From contig NZ_JXRR01000013.1 in assembly GCF_000829515.1 (NCBI RefSeq), forward strand, positions 81,981-145,980: DNA of 64,000 nt, in the 5' to 3' direction. Below the pieces are notes generated by a model. The model was not told where the DNA came from. It made no database searches and worked only from the letters and a program-made list of their open reading frames with translations. Position 1 is the first letter of the stretch, and each line of letters begins with the position of its first letter. This document shows positions 36,162 to 45,399 of the stretch, one piece after another. Both the position numbers and the translations under genes were made by a program. This DNA is from Jeotgalibacillus campisalis (lineage in GTDB: Bacteria > Bacillota > Bacilli > Bacillales > Jeotgalibacillaceae).

Positions 36162-37007
36162 ATGTCTGTAGTCAATACAAGAATATGGATAAAAAAATTT
36201 ATTGAGCAGTGTGAAAAGAATCCGAGGAAAAATCCTGCTGCATTTCAGGTTGAATCTATTTGTACGCCATTACAATCGGTCTTTCCTCATATTCCGCCAA
36301 AAGATCTGATGGCACTGCTTTTAAAGCATGGGCTTTTTAATGCAAAAGAATGGCAGGAGATTTCACGAATAAATATAGATCCATCGCTTCAGGATCCTTG
36401 GGTAACAATTGAAAAAGATTTTCAGTTGTTAAAAAAACGATGGAATGGACCGGATTGCCCGATCTACATTTTGCCAATTCGGACTGACTTGAAAACGTCG
36501 GATGAAAGTCCATTTGAGAAAAATGGACTGGCGTTCAAGCAGGGGGTGTTTCTTTTTATATCGCCATCTCTGTCACTTGGCAGCTTAAAGGCCATTTTTG
36601 CCCATGAATATAATCATGTCTGCCGGCTGCATCAATTGAATGTACCAATTGAAAAAATGACATTAAAAGAGTCTTTAATTATTGAGGGGCTCGGAGAATA
36701 TTCGGTTAAGGAGCTGGGAGGAGAACGATTTTTAGCTCCTTGGACTCATTTGTATACAGAAGCAGAGAGAATAAAGATATGGAAAAAAGCATTTTTGCCG
36801 GAGTTAACGCGTGAAGGAACGGACCATCATCGAAAATTTTTATATGGAACGAATAAGAAAGCATTGCCAAAATGGATTGGTTATCATATTGGTTTTCATA
36901 TTATTTGTTCGTATATCGAGCAAAATGGACCGCGATCTATGAAGCAATTACTAACTGTCTCATCAGACGAGATAATCTGTAAATCGGCATTTAAGCTTGA
37001 TAATTAA
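36162..37007 (+). CDS. DUF2268 putative zinc protease (YjaZ-like)
   Basis: This 281-aa cytoplasmic protein has a C-terminal DUF2268 domain. The zinc motif HEXXH is present as HEYNH (His148-Glu149...His152), with a likely third ligand Glu in the ESLIIEGLGEY block near residue 175. The family contains YjaZ of B. subtilis and is thought to be a metallopeptidase; no substrate is known. It has a strong ribosome binding site (AAAGGAG). The following gene on the same strand is an FAD protein 73 bases away. Confidence 0.85.
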   Translation: MSVVNTRIWIKKFIEQCEKNPRKNPAAFQVESICTPLQSVFPHIPPKDLMALLLKHGLFNAKEWQEISRINIDPSLQDPWVTIEKDFQLLKKRWNGPDCPIYILPIRTDLKTSDESPFEKNGLAFKQGVFLFISPSLSLGSLKAIFAHEYNHVCRLHQLNVPIEKMTLKESLIIEGLGEYSVKELGGERFLAPWTHLYTEAERIKIWKKAFLPELTREGTDHHRKFLYGTNKKALPKWIGYHIGFHIICSYIEQNGPRSMKQLLTVSSDEIICKSAFKLDN

Positions 37008-37080
37008 CTGCTTTTGGCAGAATGGAAACCTCTTCTTTGTTACAAACTAAACAGATCTAAGGAAATAAGGAGAGGTTTGT

Positions 37081-38169
37081 GTGAAAATTGCCATTATGGG
37101 AGCTGGTCTATCGGGTCTTGCCTGCGCACTGACGCTTGAAAAATATGGCTGTCAGGCAGATGTATTTGAAAAAAGGGGGCTGGCAGGGGATCGTTTTATT
37201 TATGCTGAAGCCATGTTTTCAATGTTTCATCATCCAATCGATGATGCCGTAAGCTATTTATCAGTGGAGCATGGCATTCATTTAAAGCCATCTAGTACTA
37301 TTCAAAAAACAGAGATCTGGACAGAAAACGAGCGCTCTTCTTTAAATGGGCACTTAGGTTATGTCAACATGAGAGGAAAACATCCCGCCGCATATGAAAA
37401 GCAGCTGGCAGATCAGCTGCAAGGCAAGATTCGTTTTCATCAAGATGTCAGCCATACCGAAATTTCAAAAGAGTACACTCATACCGTGTTAGCGACGGGT
37501 GACTCATTGGATACAGAGAAAATACAGCCTTATAAAACAGCATTAACGGTTCGATTTATCGGAGCTATCGTTGCTGGAGAATTTGATATCACGACAGTCC
37601 ACACATTTTTCAACAATCTTTTTGCACCGAAGGGAATGGCTTATCTTTTGCCGCATTCGGTACACGAAGCATCCCTTATACTGGTGTATCCGCAATACCC
37701 TGAAAATGAGGTGCTTGATAAGGATGAGCTATGGGAGAACTGTCTAGTTGAATGCAGAAAGAGGCTTAATCAAAACCTTGCATTAATCAGTATGTTTGAA
37801 CTTGAAAATTACCGGATTGGCACAACAGAAACACCAAGGATTGGCAATACATTTTTTGTTGGAAACTGTTTTGGTTCAATCATGCCTTTTTTAGGTTTCG
37901 GACAATTGGAATCCATCTTAACAGGGATTTATGCGGCACAAGCTATCGCTGGAAAAGGTAATTATGAAGATCTTGTTCGACCTCTATACAAAAGCTACCA
38001 TGACTCTCTCTCATTAAGAAGAGGGATTGAAAAGCTTGATAATAAGCAGCTTGATTTCTTGGCCGCATCCATCCGCAATCCGTTAATGGAGAAACTGCTT
38101 TTAAGTAAAAGAGTGGACGGATTAAAGATAGCAAGCCGCCTGATTCATCCATTTCAAAAAAGAAGTTAG
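37081..38169 (+). CDS. FAD/NAD(P)-binding oxidoreductase
   Basis: This 362-aa protein has an N-terminal FAD-binding Rossmann motif (IAIMGAGLSGLACALTLEK, then VFEKRG) and the C-terminal NTFFVGNCFGSIMPFLGFG block, where the GD motif of flavin monooxygenases would be but Asp is replaced by Asn. It may be a flavoprotein reductase or a carotenoid/geranylgeranyl-reductase relative. No substrate is suggested by sequence. The start is GTG with GGAGAGG upstream. It is possibly co-transcribed with the preceding zinc protease gene and convergent with the DUF421 gene. Confidence 0.8.
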   Translation: MKIAIMGAGLSGLACALTLEKYGCQADVFEKRGLAGDRFIYAEAMFSMFHHPIDDAVSYLSVEHGIHLKPSSTIQKTEIWTENERSSLNGHLGYVNMRGKHPAAYEKQLADQLQGKIRFHQDVSHTEISKEYTHTVLATGDSLDTEKIQPYKTALTVRFIGAIVAGEFDITTVHTFFNNLFAPKGMAYLLPHSVHEASLILVYPQYPENEVLDKDELWENCLVECRKRLNQNLALISMFELENYRIGTTETPRIGNTFFVGNCFGSIMPFLGFGQLESILTGIYAAQAIAGKGNYEDLVRPLYKSYHDSLSLRRGIEKLDNKQLDFLAASIRNPLMEKLLLSKRVDGLKIASRLIHPFQKRS

Positions 38170-38199
38170 CAGAGATTAACTAACACTCAAGCTTCGAAA

Positions 38200-38883
38200 T
38201 TATTCTGGAAGCTTGTCCTCTTTGAAATCCACATAAATTGTGCCGTCTTTTTGTAGACCGGCATAAAAAACATCGGAAAGTGACTTTACTCCCGACAGCA
38301 TTAATTGTTGATGAAGCCATGGTTCGGATCGGTCCAATTTTGTTAAATTTTCTGTATGGATTTTTCCGTCTGATACTAAGGTTGTAGCAACGGGGCTTTT
38401 CTTTATTGAGTCAACGCTTGGGCCAGGGACAGGCGGACTTTTTTTCAAAACAGAAAGATTTCCATTCGTTTCAAAAATAGCATAATCCACTTCGGAGAGG
38501 ATGAATATATCTTTGTCTCTCAAAAGAGAAAGCAGCGCGTCAAGATCAACACGCGCCTTTTTTAATTCCTTTTCCATTATTTTTCCTTGTTTAATTAAAA
38601 TCTTAGGCTCACCATCGAGAGCCTTTCGAAGTTTTGGACTTTGAATATCAAGCCACTCGAGTGCAATGGTGATCGTACTCCAGCCAATCAGTCCAACCAG
38701 TCCATTACGCACGGGTACATCTGGATTAATCGCAAGGTTCGCACCGATGGAACCGATCGCAATTCCGGATACAAAATTAAAAAAAGTAAGTTGGGAAATT
38801 TCCTGTCTTCCCATCAGCCTTGTTAAAACTAAAAGTACAAAAAAAGAGAGGATGATTCTCAATCCCAACTCAAGTAATGACAT
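38200..38883 (-). CDS. DUF421 (YetF-type) membrane protein
   Basis: This 227-aa protein has three N-terminal membrane segments (LRIILSFFVLLVL, FVSGIAIGSIGANLA and NGLVGLIGWSTITIAL) and a cytoplasmic domain with the family block DGEPKILIKQGKI and LLSLLRDKDIF. YetF-family proteins of Bacillus share this plan, several are sporulation-linked and their role is unclear. The ATG at 38883 follows GGAGAAGGAG; the upstream in-frame ATG at 38994 has no ribosome binding site. It is convergent with the FAD gene and shares a 30-base gap with it. Confidence 0.88.
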   Translation of the reverse strand: MSLLELGLRIILSFFVLLVLTRLMGRQEISQLTFFNFVSGIAIGSIGANLAINPDVPVRNGLVGLIGWSTITIALEWLDIQSPKLRKALDGEPKILIKQGKIMEKELKKARVDLDALLSLLRDKDIFILSEVDYAIFETNGNLSVLKKSPPVPGPSVDSIKKSPVATTLVSDGKIHTENLTKLDRSEPWLHQQLMLSGVKSLSDVFYAGLQKDGTIYVDFKEDKLPE

Positions 38884-39152
38884 AGTTAAAACTCCTTCTC
38901 CTTTAAAAACACAGACAGGAGTATTATCTCTTTGTTTCATTTCATTTATGTGCGGATTTAAGATGACTCTCTTGATATTGATTCTTTTTTGCAAAAAAAT
39001 GGCGAGAAGAACGAGCTTACAGAATCCTTAATTGACTGTCTTACATAACGAATTAACTTTGAACATGAATAGTTCGTGTAATTAGAAATAGTGTAGTAAG
39101 AAAGAGGACTGAAGTGAGTGATGCAGGAGAACTTTTTAAGGAGTGAACCAAA

Positions 39153-40598
39153 GTGGGAGCGATAAAGGGGTCAGAGTATATAAATAGAATAAATCAAATG
39201 AAAAATCATGTATGGATAGACGGCAGTCGTGTCAAGGGAGACATCTCAGTGCATCCAGCATTTAAAGGGGTAATGAAAAGCCAGGCTGCGCTTTATGATC
39301 TGCAGCATAAAAAATCGATAACAGAAATGATGACATTTCGATCACCTCTGACAGGAAAACGGGTAGGGGCTTCTTTTTTACTGCCTACATCTAAAGAAGA
39401 TTTGCTTCAGCGCAGGCTGATGATACAGGAGTGGGCCAGATCACATGCAGGGATGATGGGCAGAAGTCCTGATTACATGAATACTGTGCTGGTTTCCCTT
39501 GTTGCTTCTTCCTATTTGCTTGAAGAAAAAGAAAATTGTTTTCCTGAGCATATTGTTTCTCTTTTTGAAAAGGCCAGGGAAAATGATTGGTCCTTTACTC
39601 ATACGTTTATCGATCCTCAGGTAAACCGTGCCCCTTATCAGTATAGTAACGAATCCGATGAGATCATTGCAGCAAAAATTGTTGATCGCACAGATAAAGG
39701 GATTATTCTCCATGGAGCAAAGCTTCTTGCGACTCAAGGAGGAATGACAGACGAAATCATCGTATATTCTCCAGCTGGAATGCTCAATTCAGATTACTCT
39801 TATTCTTTCTCCATTCCAAGCAATACCAAGGGATTAAAATTTATTTGCCGTCCGCCTTTTTGCCGAACAGAATCCACCTTTGATTCACCGCTTGGAGCCC
39901 GATTTGAAGAAAGCGATGCACTGGTCGTTTTTGATCATGTGCTGGTACCATGGGACCGAGTCTTCCATCACAGCAATATTGAGGCGACGGACACTCTCTC
40001 AAAAAAAGGCGCTTATGCCCAGCTGGCTCTTCATCAGGTAGCATCGAGACAGGTAGTAAAGGTTGAATTTATTTTAGGCGTCGCACAGTTGATGGTTGAC
40101 AGCATCAGCATTGGAGATTACCTGCATGTTCGTGACAAAATTTCTGAAATTATCATTGCTCTCGAGACAATGAAAGCTTTGGTTGTGGCATCTGAAACAG
40201 GGGCTTCTACGGATCATGGGTATATGCTGCCTGATATTAATCCACTATATGCTGCGATTAATCTATTCCCACGCCTATACCCGCGGCTTACTGAAATTCT
40301 TCAGCTGTTAGGAGCAAGCGGTTTGGTTTCAATCCCCACAGAAGCGGATTTTCATTCGGAAATTCAAAAGGACTTAAATCAATACTTGCAATCGAAATCA
40401 AAAGACGCAACAAGCCGAGTAAAAATATTCAGACTGGCTTGGGACACGTGCATGAGTGAATTTGGATCAAGACAAACCTTATACGAGCGTTTTTTCTTTG
40501 GTGACCCGGTTCGATTATCGAGCTCATTATATCAGATCTACGAACGGAAGGCATTGACAAAACGGGTGGAGGAACAGTTTTTAATTGATCCCGAGTAA
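39153..40598 (+). CDS. 4-hydroxyphenylacetate 3-hydroxylase (HpaB) family oxygenase
   Basis: This 481-aa protein has the acyl-CoA-dehydrogenase fold of FADH2-using HpaB-type hydroxylases. It shows RSPLTGKRVGASFLLPTSKEDL at the start, the family core HTFIDPQVNRAPYQYS, DHVLVPWDRVFHH and PRLYPRLTEILQLLGASGLV. Such enzymes add a hydroxyl next to a phenol using reduced flavin from a separate reductase (HpaC). No HpaC gene lies beside it. The start is GTG with AAGGAG. The gene stands alone, and substrate identity is open. Confidence 0.9.
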   Translation: MGAIKGSEYINRINQMKNHVWIDGSRVKGDISVHPAFKGVMKSQAALYDLQHKKSITEMMTFRSPLTGKRVGASFLLPTSKEDLLQRRLMIQEWARSHAGMMGRSPDYMNTVLVSLVASSYLLEEKENCFPEHIVSLFEKARENDWSFTHTFIDPQVNRAPYQYSNESDEIIAAKIVDRTDKGIILHGAKLLATQGGMTDEIIVYSPAGMLNSDYSYSFSIPSNTKGLKFICRPPFCRTESTFDSPLGARFEESDALVVFDHVLVPWDRVFHHSNIEATDTLSKKGAYAQLALHQVASRQVVKVEFILGVAQLMVDSISIGDYLHVRDKISEIIIALETMKALVVASETGASTDHGYMLPDINPLYAAINLFPRLYPRLTEILQLLGASGLVSIPTEADFHSEIQKDLNQYLQSKSKDATSRVKIFRLAWDTCMSEFGSRQTLYERFFFGDPVRLSSSLYQIYERKALTKRVEEQFLIDPE

Positions 40599-40739
40599 AA
40601 TATGGGACCTCCACAGTAGTAGTGGAACTTTAATTGTAATAATATGGAGACTTTTTTTGATTATGTGTGACTTTTGGATAATGCGGGTAATTAGATAGGA
40701 AGCTCTTAGATTTAAGTAGGAGTGTACTGGAGGGATTAG

Positions 40740-41204
40740 ATGAGTCATCATCCAATGGTAATGTCAGCAAAAAGAATGATACAGGAAGCATTTGAAGGGC
40801 CGGCAGATCCGCAAGAAGGCAGTTACTATGTGAATACGGAACCTAATTCAGGCGTTTTGGGGCTTCTTGAATCCATTTCAGCTCAAAAAGCCTCTCAAGA
40901 CATTAATGGAACAAACCTTGCAGCGCATACTGACCATGTCCGCTATTATGTATGGGGAACGAATGAAATTTTAACCGGTAATGAAAATCCTAAAATGCAA
41001 TGGGAAGAAAGCTGGAAAATTGAAAACGTTTCAGATGAAGAGTGGAGAGATCTTCAGGAGGAGCTGCGCACTGAGTACAAAAAATTGCTTGAAGGTGTAG
41101 ACCGGATGAAATCCATTGATATCCATACAAATGAAGTATTGGGTTCTCTGGCTCATACAGCTTATCATCTTGGTGCGATGAAACAAATGATGAAAATGGT
41201 GTAA
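40740..41204 (+). CDS. DinB-superfamily protein
   Basis: This 154-aa four-helix-bundle protein of the DinB/YfiT group has the metal-binding His pattern: His in LAAHTDHVRYYVW, and HTAYHLGAMKQM near the C-terminus. Known members are thiol transferases or damage-induced proteins, but the function is often unknown. It has a good ribosome binding site (GGAGGG). It stands alone and is followed by a terminator. Confidence 0.85.
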   Translation: MSHHPMVMSAKRMIQEAFEGPADPQEGSYYVNTEPNSGVLGLLESISAQKASQDINGTNLAAHTDHVRYYVWGTNEILTGNENPKMQWEESWKIENVSDEEWRDLQEELRTEYKKLLEGVDRMKSIDIHTNEVLGSLAHTAYHLGAMKQMMKMV

Positions 41205-41284
41205 TTCTTTTTATTTCATTATCGTTTTAAAAAGCAATCCGAAAATCAATCGTTTCGTCTTTTACAACGTATATGCAGTTAAAC

Positions 41285-41331
41285 AACCCCTACTTAGCGA
41301 CCAATGACCGGTCACTTGAAGTGGGGGTTTT
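41285..41331 (+). terminator. Terminator after the DinB-like gene
   Basis: AACCCCTACT pairs with AGTGGGGGTT around a 25-base loop that holds a small TGACCGGTCA palindrome; TTTA follows. Confidence 0.7.
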
Positions 41332-41580
41332 ACGCGCTTTTAGAGATCAGGCTGATGCTGCATCCAAACTGTCTCACCTTCCATTTCTTATACCATCTAA
41401 CGAGCCCGAATCAGCTATCTTGTAATAACGCTTTTATTAAAAGTGCTGAATTTAAGAGCACATATAAACAATCGATGAACACCAGACCAAATTTAATCAA
41501 CCAGGCTCCTATTCTTTACGTGTTCAACAAATTCCCTTAAACTGTCTACTAATATGACAAACAAAAAGAGGGTTACTAAA

Positions 41581-42651
41581 ATGAAAAAAGTACATAGTGA
41601 TATCCTGCAATTTCGTGGTTCACACTACGATTTTGGGCTGTTACAGGGAAGGCTTCTAAAAGATTCCCTGACAGTTGAAAACCGGGAGAAACAGTGGAAG
41701 GTAAGAAAGCCGAGATTTACAGTGGCGGAAGCTGAAGTTAAAGATGCGATCACGAGGTTTACACCTGGTCTGTGGGAAGAATTGCTTGGGATACGAGAGG
41801 CGCTGGATTGGACAATGGAGCGTGTCATGATGGAGTTTGGAGGATACAGGGTCGATTATAATCGCTCAGGCTGCTCTATTATGACGGGGGATGGCTATAT
41901 GGTCCGGAACTATGATTATATGCCAAAGACCTATGAGGGCCGCTACCTATTTTATCAGCCAACCGACAGCGGTTACGCCACAGCTGGACCTTCCCAGCGA
42001 ATTACGGGACGTATGGACGGCATGAACGAACATGGTCTTTCTCTAGGCTACAATTTCATGCACAGAAAAAGACCTGGCAACGGATTTATTTGCTGCACAA
42101 TCGGCAGGATGATCCTTGAATCCTGTGCAAATGTTGAAGAAGCTGTGCAGATGCTAAAAGAAATTCCTCACCGCCATTCATTCAGCTATACGGTTTTTGA
42201 TAAAAGCAATCAATCACTAATAATTGAAACATCTCCAAGAGGAGTGGAGGTCAGAAGCTCAAATGTTTGTACGAACCATTTTGAAATCATGACCAAGGAA
42301 AATCGGTATCATCTGGTTGATTCAAAAAAGAGAATGAATGCAATTAATTCACAGCGGCACGAAGTTACAACTCCATATGATGCTTTTCGCTTAATGAACG
42401 ATACTAATAAAGGTGTGTTTTCAAAGCTTTACAGCGACTGGGCAGGAACGATTCACACCTCAGGCTACCTGCCGCGTGAAATGAAACTATGGTTTGCGCT
42501 TGGCGGAGATCAGGAACCTGCAGAGATTGACTTTGGGGGCTGGCTGGAAGGAAAAGATGTACAGCTCGACAAAATGACTGGCGAAATCGATACAGATCTT
42601 CCTTTTGTGCATATGGATAAAGGAGCGTATTGGTCTGCAAAAAAAGAGTAG
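41581..42651 (+). CDS. C45-type Ntn-hydrolase (acyltransferase-like)
   Basis: This 356-aa member of the penicillin acyl-CoA:6-APA acyltransferase family is a self-processing N-terminal nucleophile hydrolase. The likely autocleavage site and nucleophile is Cys98 in RSGCSIMTGDGYMV, followed by the family motif RNYDYMPKTYEGR. MNEHGLSLGYNF and SLIIETSPRGVEV are further matches. The ATG at 41581 sits 8 bases after AAGAGGG; the ATG at 41554 has no site. Bacterial members hydrolyse acyl-amides; the substrate here is unknown. It stands alone beside repeat B. Confidence 0.85.
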   Translation: MKKVHSDILQFRGSHYDFGLLQGRLLKDSLTVENREKQWKVRKPRFTVAEAEVKDAITRFTPGLWEELLGIREALDWTMERVMMEFGGYRVDYNRSGCSIMTGDGYMVRNYDYMPKTYEGRYLFYQPTDSGYATAGPSQRITGRMDGMNEHGLSLGYNFMHRKRPGNGFICCTIGRMILESCANVEEAVQMLKEIPHRHSFSYTVFDKSNQSLIIETSPRGVEVRSSNVCTNHFEIMTKENRYHLVDSKKRMNAINSQRHEVTTPYDAFRLMNDTNKGVFSKLYSDWAGTIHTSGYLPREMKLWFALGGDQEPAEIDFGGWLEGKDVQLDKMTGEIDTDLPFVHMDKGAYWSAKKE

Positions 42652-42978
42652 TACAGGTTTGATAAGGGGTAATCGAGAGGCTCATCCGGCGTGGAGGGTG
42701 AGCTCTAACTATTAAGAGAGCAACCGCTGCATAACAAGAAGGCTGAGACAAAAGTGTCTTAGCCTCTTGGACCGGTTCGCTGCGCTTCAGGTGGACGCTT
42801 TCCGCAGGGACGGGAGCTTGAGCCTTTTCAGGGCCTTGCCCTTCAAAGTCTCAAGCAACCGTCATATCCTGCAGGAGTCGCCACCTTCCGCTCCGCTCAC
42901 CTCATACTTTTAATAAATACAACTTCATTTTTTAACTTTTTTTGAGTTTTGAACCAACCTCGTTCAAATTATATCTTG
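42652..42978. other. Intergenic region holding extragenic repeat B
   Basis: No gene is supported. It contains a hairpin AGGCTGAGACA...TGTCTTAGCCT (about 42740-42766), which could act as a terminator, then a GC-rich stretch with the repeat core. Near 42950 a short stem TTTGAAC/GTTCAAA lies before the end of the minus-strand gene. Confidence 0.55.
42848..42894 (-). repeat. Extragenic repeat, copy B core
   Basis: This is the reverse-oriented partner of copy A (34198-34244), with about 40 of 47 positions alike and an identical 20-mer core. The neighbouring GC-rich bases up to 42770 look like a more diverged continuation of the same element. Confidence 0.75.
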
Positions 42979-43935
42979 TTATACTTTTGAAACCGCTTTT
43001 CCAACGTTTATTCCAGATAGTATGGCACTTTCAATACGGGTTCTGCCGCTTGCATCCGTTTCAGTGAGAAAACTGTCACCAGCAACATAAACCGGGTGCT
43101 GATCCAGACGTAAAAAAGGCTGTCTAACTACATCGTTGGCTTCAGAATAACGCCAGCGTTTGAGCTCGGCAGCATCTATCTGCTCAGTGATTTGAGCAGG
43201 AAGGGATAAAATCAGCTTTTCTAAAACCTTTTCATCCTTTAAATGGAAATGTTTATCACTCCAATCTCCAGACATGTAAACGGAAAGAATTGGAGTCTCA
43301 GAAATTCCTTTTTGATCATTCGCTACAATTTTGTCTACTCCTTCAGGCAGATCCTGTGATCGGATACCTGATTCTCCAATTGCGAGCGTTGATGTTAATG
43401 AAAGAAGTCCGACAAAGCAAGATTTGAAGCTTAAAGCCTTCAGCAGCTCTTCCGTTTGACCGCTCAGCAGACCTGGAGATTGTTGAAGCAGCACTAGTGA
43501 TTGCGGAACAGGAGCTGTGAGAATGAGAGCATCACTTTGGTAGTGCTCTTCCTTTTCGGTGAGAACTTTTACACCCGAGTCATCTGATAGAATTTTTATT
43601 GCCCGCTGGTTAAGCTGGATCTGAAGAGGGGCAGCTATTTTTTTGATAAAAGGGTTCATGCCGTCGATGCCTATATATCTGGGGAAGTCATCACCAAACC
43701 ATTTCTTAACCCAGCCGTTATCAAGCCATTCCTCTGTTAAAGACTGCAAGACGGCTGAGCGGACGGTAAAGAATTGAGCTCCATGATCAGCTCTGCCTTC
43801 ACCGATTCTTCTGGTGGCCATACGCCCGCCTGCGCTTCTTCCTTTTTCAATTATAATTGTTTCGTGCCCTCGTTCTTCCAGCGTTTTGGCAGCGAATATC
43901 CCGCTTAATCCACCGCCGATAATGGTAACTTTCAT
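42979..43935 (-). CDS. Renalase-like FAD oxidoreductase
   Basis: This 318-aa flavoprotein has an N-terminal FAD motif (VTIIGGGLSGIFAAKTLEE, then IIEKGRSAGGRMATRR) and the renalase-like GRADHGAQFFTVRS block. The C-terminal HPVYVAGDSFLTETD carries the second FAD contact, and a last segment follows (RTRIESAILSGINVGKAV). Bacterial renalase-type enzymes oxidise isomeric dihydronicotinamides that cannot serve metabolism. This would fit the NAD-salvage genes 5 kb away, but there is no direct link. It has a good ribosome binding site (GGGATGGGA). Confidence 0.85.
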   Translation of the reverse strand: MKVTIIGGGLSGIFAAKTLEERGHETIIIEKGRSAGGRMATRRIGEGRADHGAQFFTVRSAVLQSLTEEWLDNGWVKKWFGDDFPRYIGIDGMNPFIKKIAAPLQIQLNQRAIKILSDDSGVKVLTEKEEHYQSDALILTAPVPQSLVLLQQSPGLLSGQTEELLKALSFKSCFVGLLSLTSTLAIGESGIRSQDLPEGVDKIVANDQKGISETPILSVYMSGDWSDKHFHLKDEKVLEKLILSLPAQITEQIDAAELKRWRYSEANDVVRQPFLRLDQHPVYVAGDSFLTETDASGRTRIESAILSGINVGKAVSKV

Positions 43936-43990
43936 TCTATTCCCATCCCCTTTTTTATCTGGTTTCGCAAATACATTAAACGTTCTTCAG

Positions 43991-44674
43991 TTAATCATCC
44001 ATCGAGCTGTGATTGACGCCGAATACTTTTTCCACATCTACGAGAAAGCTGATTCCTTTTCCGGCCTGATCCAATTGGATTTCCTCATTAATCTCCTCAA
44101 TGACCTGATCCGTTATGGAACCCGGGACGATGGTTAAAATAACATCTTTCTCAGGGTCGATTGAAAATTTCATAAATGTTTGCCGTTCGTTTACACCGGT
44201 ACCCCTGCCTGAAAGGATGGTACAACCTTCCGCTCCTGCACGTGCTGCGGCCTGAATGACGGATTCAGATTCTCCGGAATTTACAATGGTAATAATCAAT
44301 TGGTACTGTTTGTTGTCTTCCTTCACACGAAATGCTCCTTCCTGATTGGCGCGATCCTTGAGATGGGGCACCCCGAGTAATTTTGATAAATGAATGACAA
44401 ATCCTATTGAGCCATTCCCTGGTGTTTCAAGGTCAGTGGCACCGATGCCTGCACTGAGAATCTGATTTTCAAGGTTTCCGTCATAAGCAGCAAGGACAAT
44501 ATCCTTTTTATGGTCCAATTTTACACCTAGAAAGCTGCTTTTTTCATTTTTTCCTTTGCGGTAACCATATAACACTGTGGCTCCGTCAAGACCCGCTTTC
44601 TTAGCCGCACGAATAAATGAGCGGGAGCTTCCTCTTTTTAAAACCGCTACAAATAACTTGTGATTTAAATTCAT
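43991..44674 (-). CDS. Tandem PII-like signalling protein
   Basis: This 227-aa protein is made of two PII (GlnB-like) units. Unit 1, about residues 5-103, starts KLFVAVLKRGSSRSFIRAAKK and ends FVIHLSKLLGV. Unit 2, about 122-222, starts LIITIVNSGESESVIQAAARA and ends GKGISFLVDVEKVFGV, where the B-loop GKG and the final strand of PII are visible. The T-loops are short and lack the uridylylated Tyr of GlnB. PII proteins bind nucleotides and gate transporters. It overlaps the upstream DUF1538 gene by four bases (ATGA), so it should act with those membrane proteins. Confidence 0.82.
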   Translation of the reverse strand: MNLNHKLFVAVLKRGSSRSFIRAAKKAGLDGATVLYGYRKGKNEKSSFLGVKLDHKKDIVLAAYDGNLENQILSAGIGATDLETPGNGSIGFVIHLSKLLGVPHLKDRANQEGAFRVKEDNKQYQLIITIVNSGESESVIQAAARAGAEGCTILSGRGTGVNERQTFMKFSIDPEKDVILTIVPGSITDQVIEEINEEIQLDQAGKGISFLVDVEKVFGVNHSSMDD

Positions 44675-45399
44675 GTCTTACTGCCACCTTTCCTCATATA
44701 AATTTGACCGAGGATTAAAACGGATATTATAGGTGCGAGGGCAACAAGAGCGATTAAACCAAATCCATCTTGCATCGGATCTCTGCCTTCTGTAACTCCA
44801 GCTACTCCTACAGCCATCGAAGTTATAAAAGTAACGGTCATCGGACCCGTTGCTACGCCGCCTGAGTCAAACGCAATCGCCACAAAAGTTTTTCTTGAAA
44901 TGAATATCAGGCCAATTGCGATAATATATCCTGGAAGGATGAGCCACCATAGTGAAAATCCATATAAAATCCTGGCCATGGACAACGCAATTGAAATGCC
45001 GACACCGATTGATATCGTATAAAGCATAACATTTTCTGAAATGGAGCCGCCCGTCACTTTATCGACCTCTTCGTTCATTATTCTTACAGCCGGCTCAGCA
45101 AACGTCGCGACAAATCCAAGAACAAACCCGATGGGTATCAGCAACCATGTATTAGAACGTTCTCCAAGTGTTTCACCCATCATTTCTCCTACGGGCATGA
45201 ATCCGACGTGCACCCCTTGTAGAAAAAAAGAAAGACCGAAAAACGTAAGTACAAATCCATAGAGTATCCGGATGATCCGCTCTTTTGTCAGGTTCAATAA
45301 AGTGAACTGGAAGAGGACAAATATAAGCAGCAGCGGAACAAGTGCATAAGCAACTTCTGTTAAGGTTCCTCCAAAGCCTTCAAATATAACTAAATTCAT
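44671..45399 (-). CDS. DUF1538 membrane protein, second of a pair
   Basis: This 242-aa integral membrane protein has about seven hydrophobic segments. It carries the family motifs GVHVGFMPVGEMMG, ATFAEPAVRIMNEEVD, and AFDSGGVATGPMTVTFI. The same three motifs occur in the neighbouring protein, so the two are homologous halves; some DUF1538 proteins are single chains with two such repeats. It starts right after the partner gene with a four-base overlap and is followed by the PII-like gene, also overlapping. Function is unknown; an ion or small-molecule channel or transporter is likely from the membrane and PII context. Confidence 0.82.
   Translation of the reverse strand: MNLVIFEGFGGTLTEVAYALVPLLLIFVLFQFTLLNLTKERIIRILYGFVLTFFGLSFFLQGVHVGFMPVGEMMGETLGERSNTWLLIPIGFVLGFVATFAEPAVRIMNEEVDKVTGGSISENVMLYTISIGVGISIALSMARILYGFSLWWLILPGYIIAIGLIFISRKTFVAIAFDSGGVATGPMTVTFITSMAVGVAGVTEGRDPMQDGFGLIALVALAPIISVLILGQIYMRKGGSKT

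Noticed and set aside
41304..41540. 78-aa plus-strand frame after the DinB-like gene
   Set aside because: It starts inside the terminator and has no ribosome binding site or coding character.
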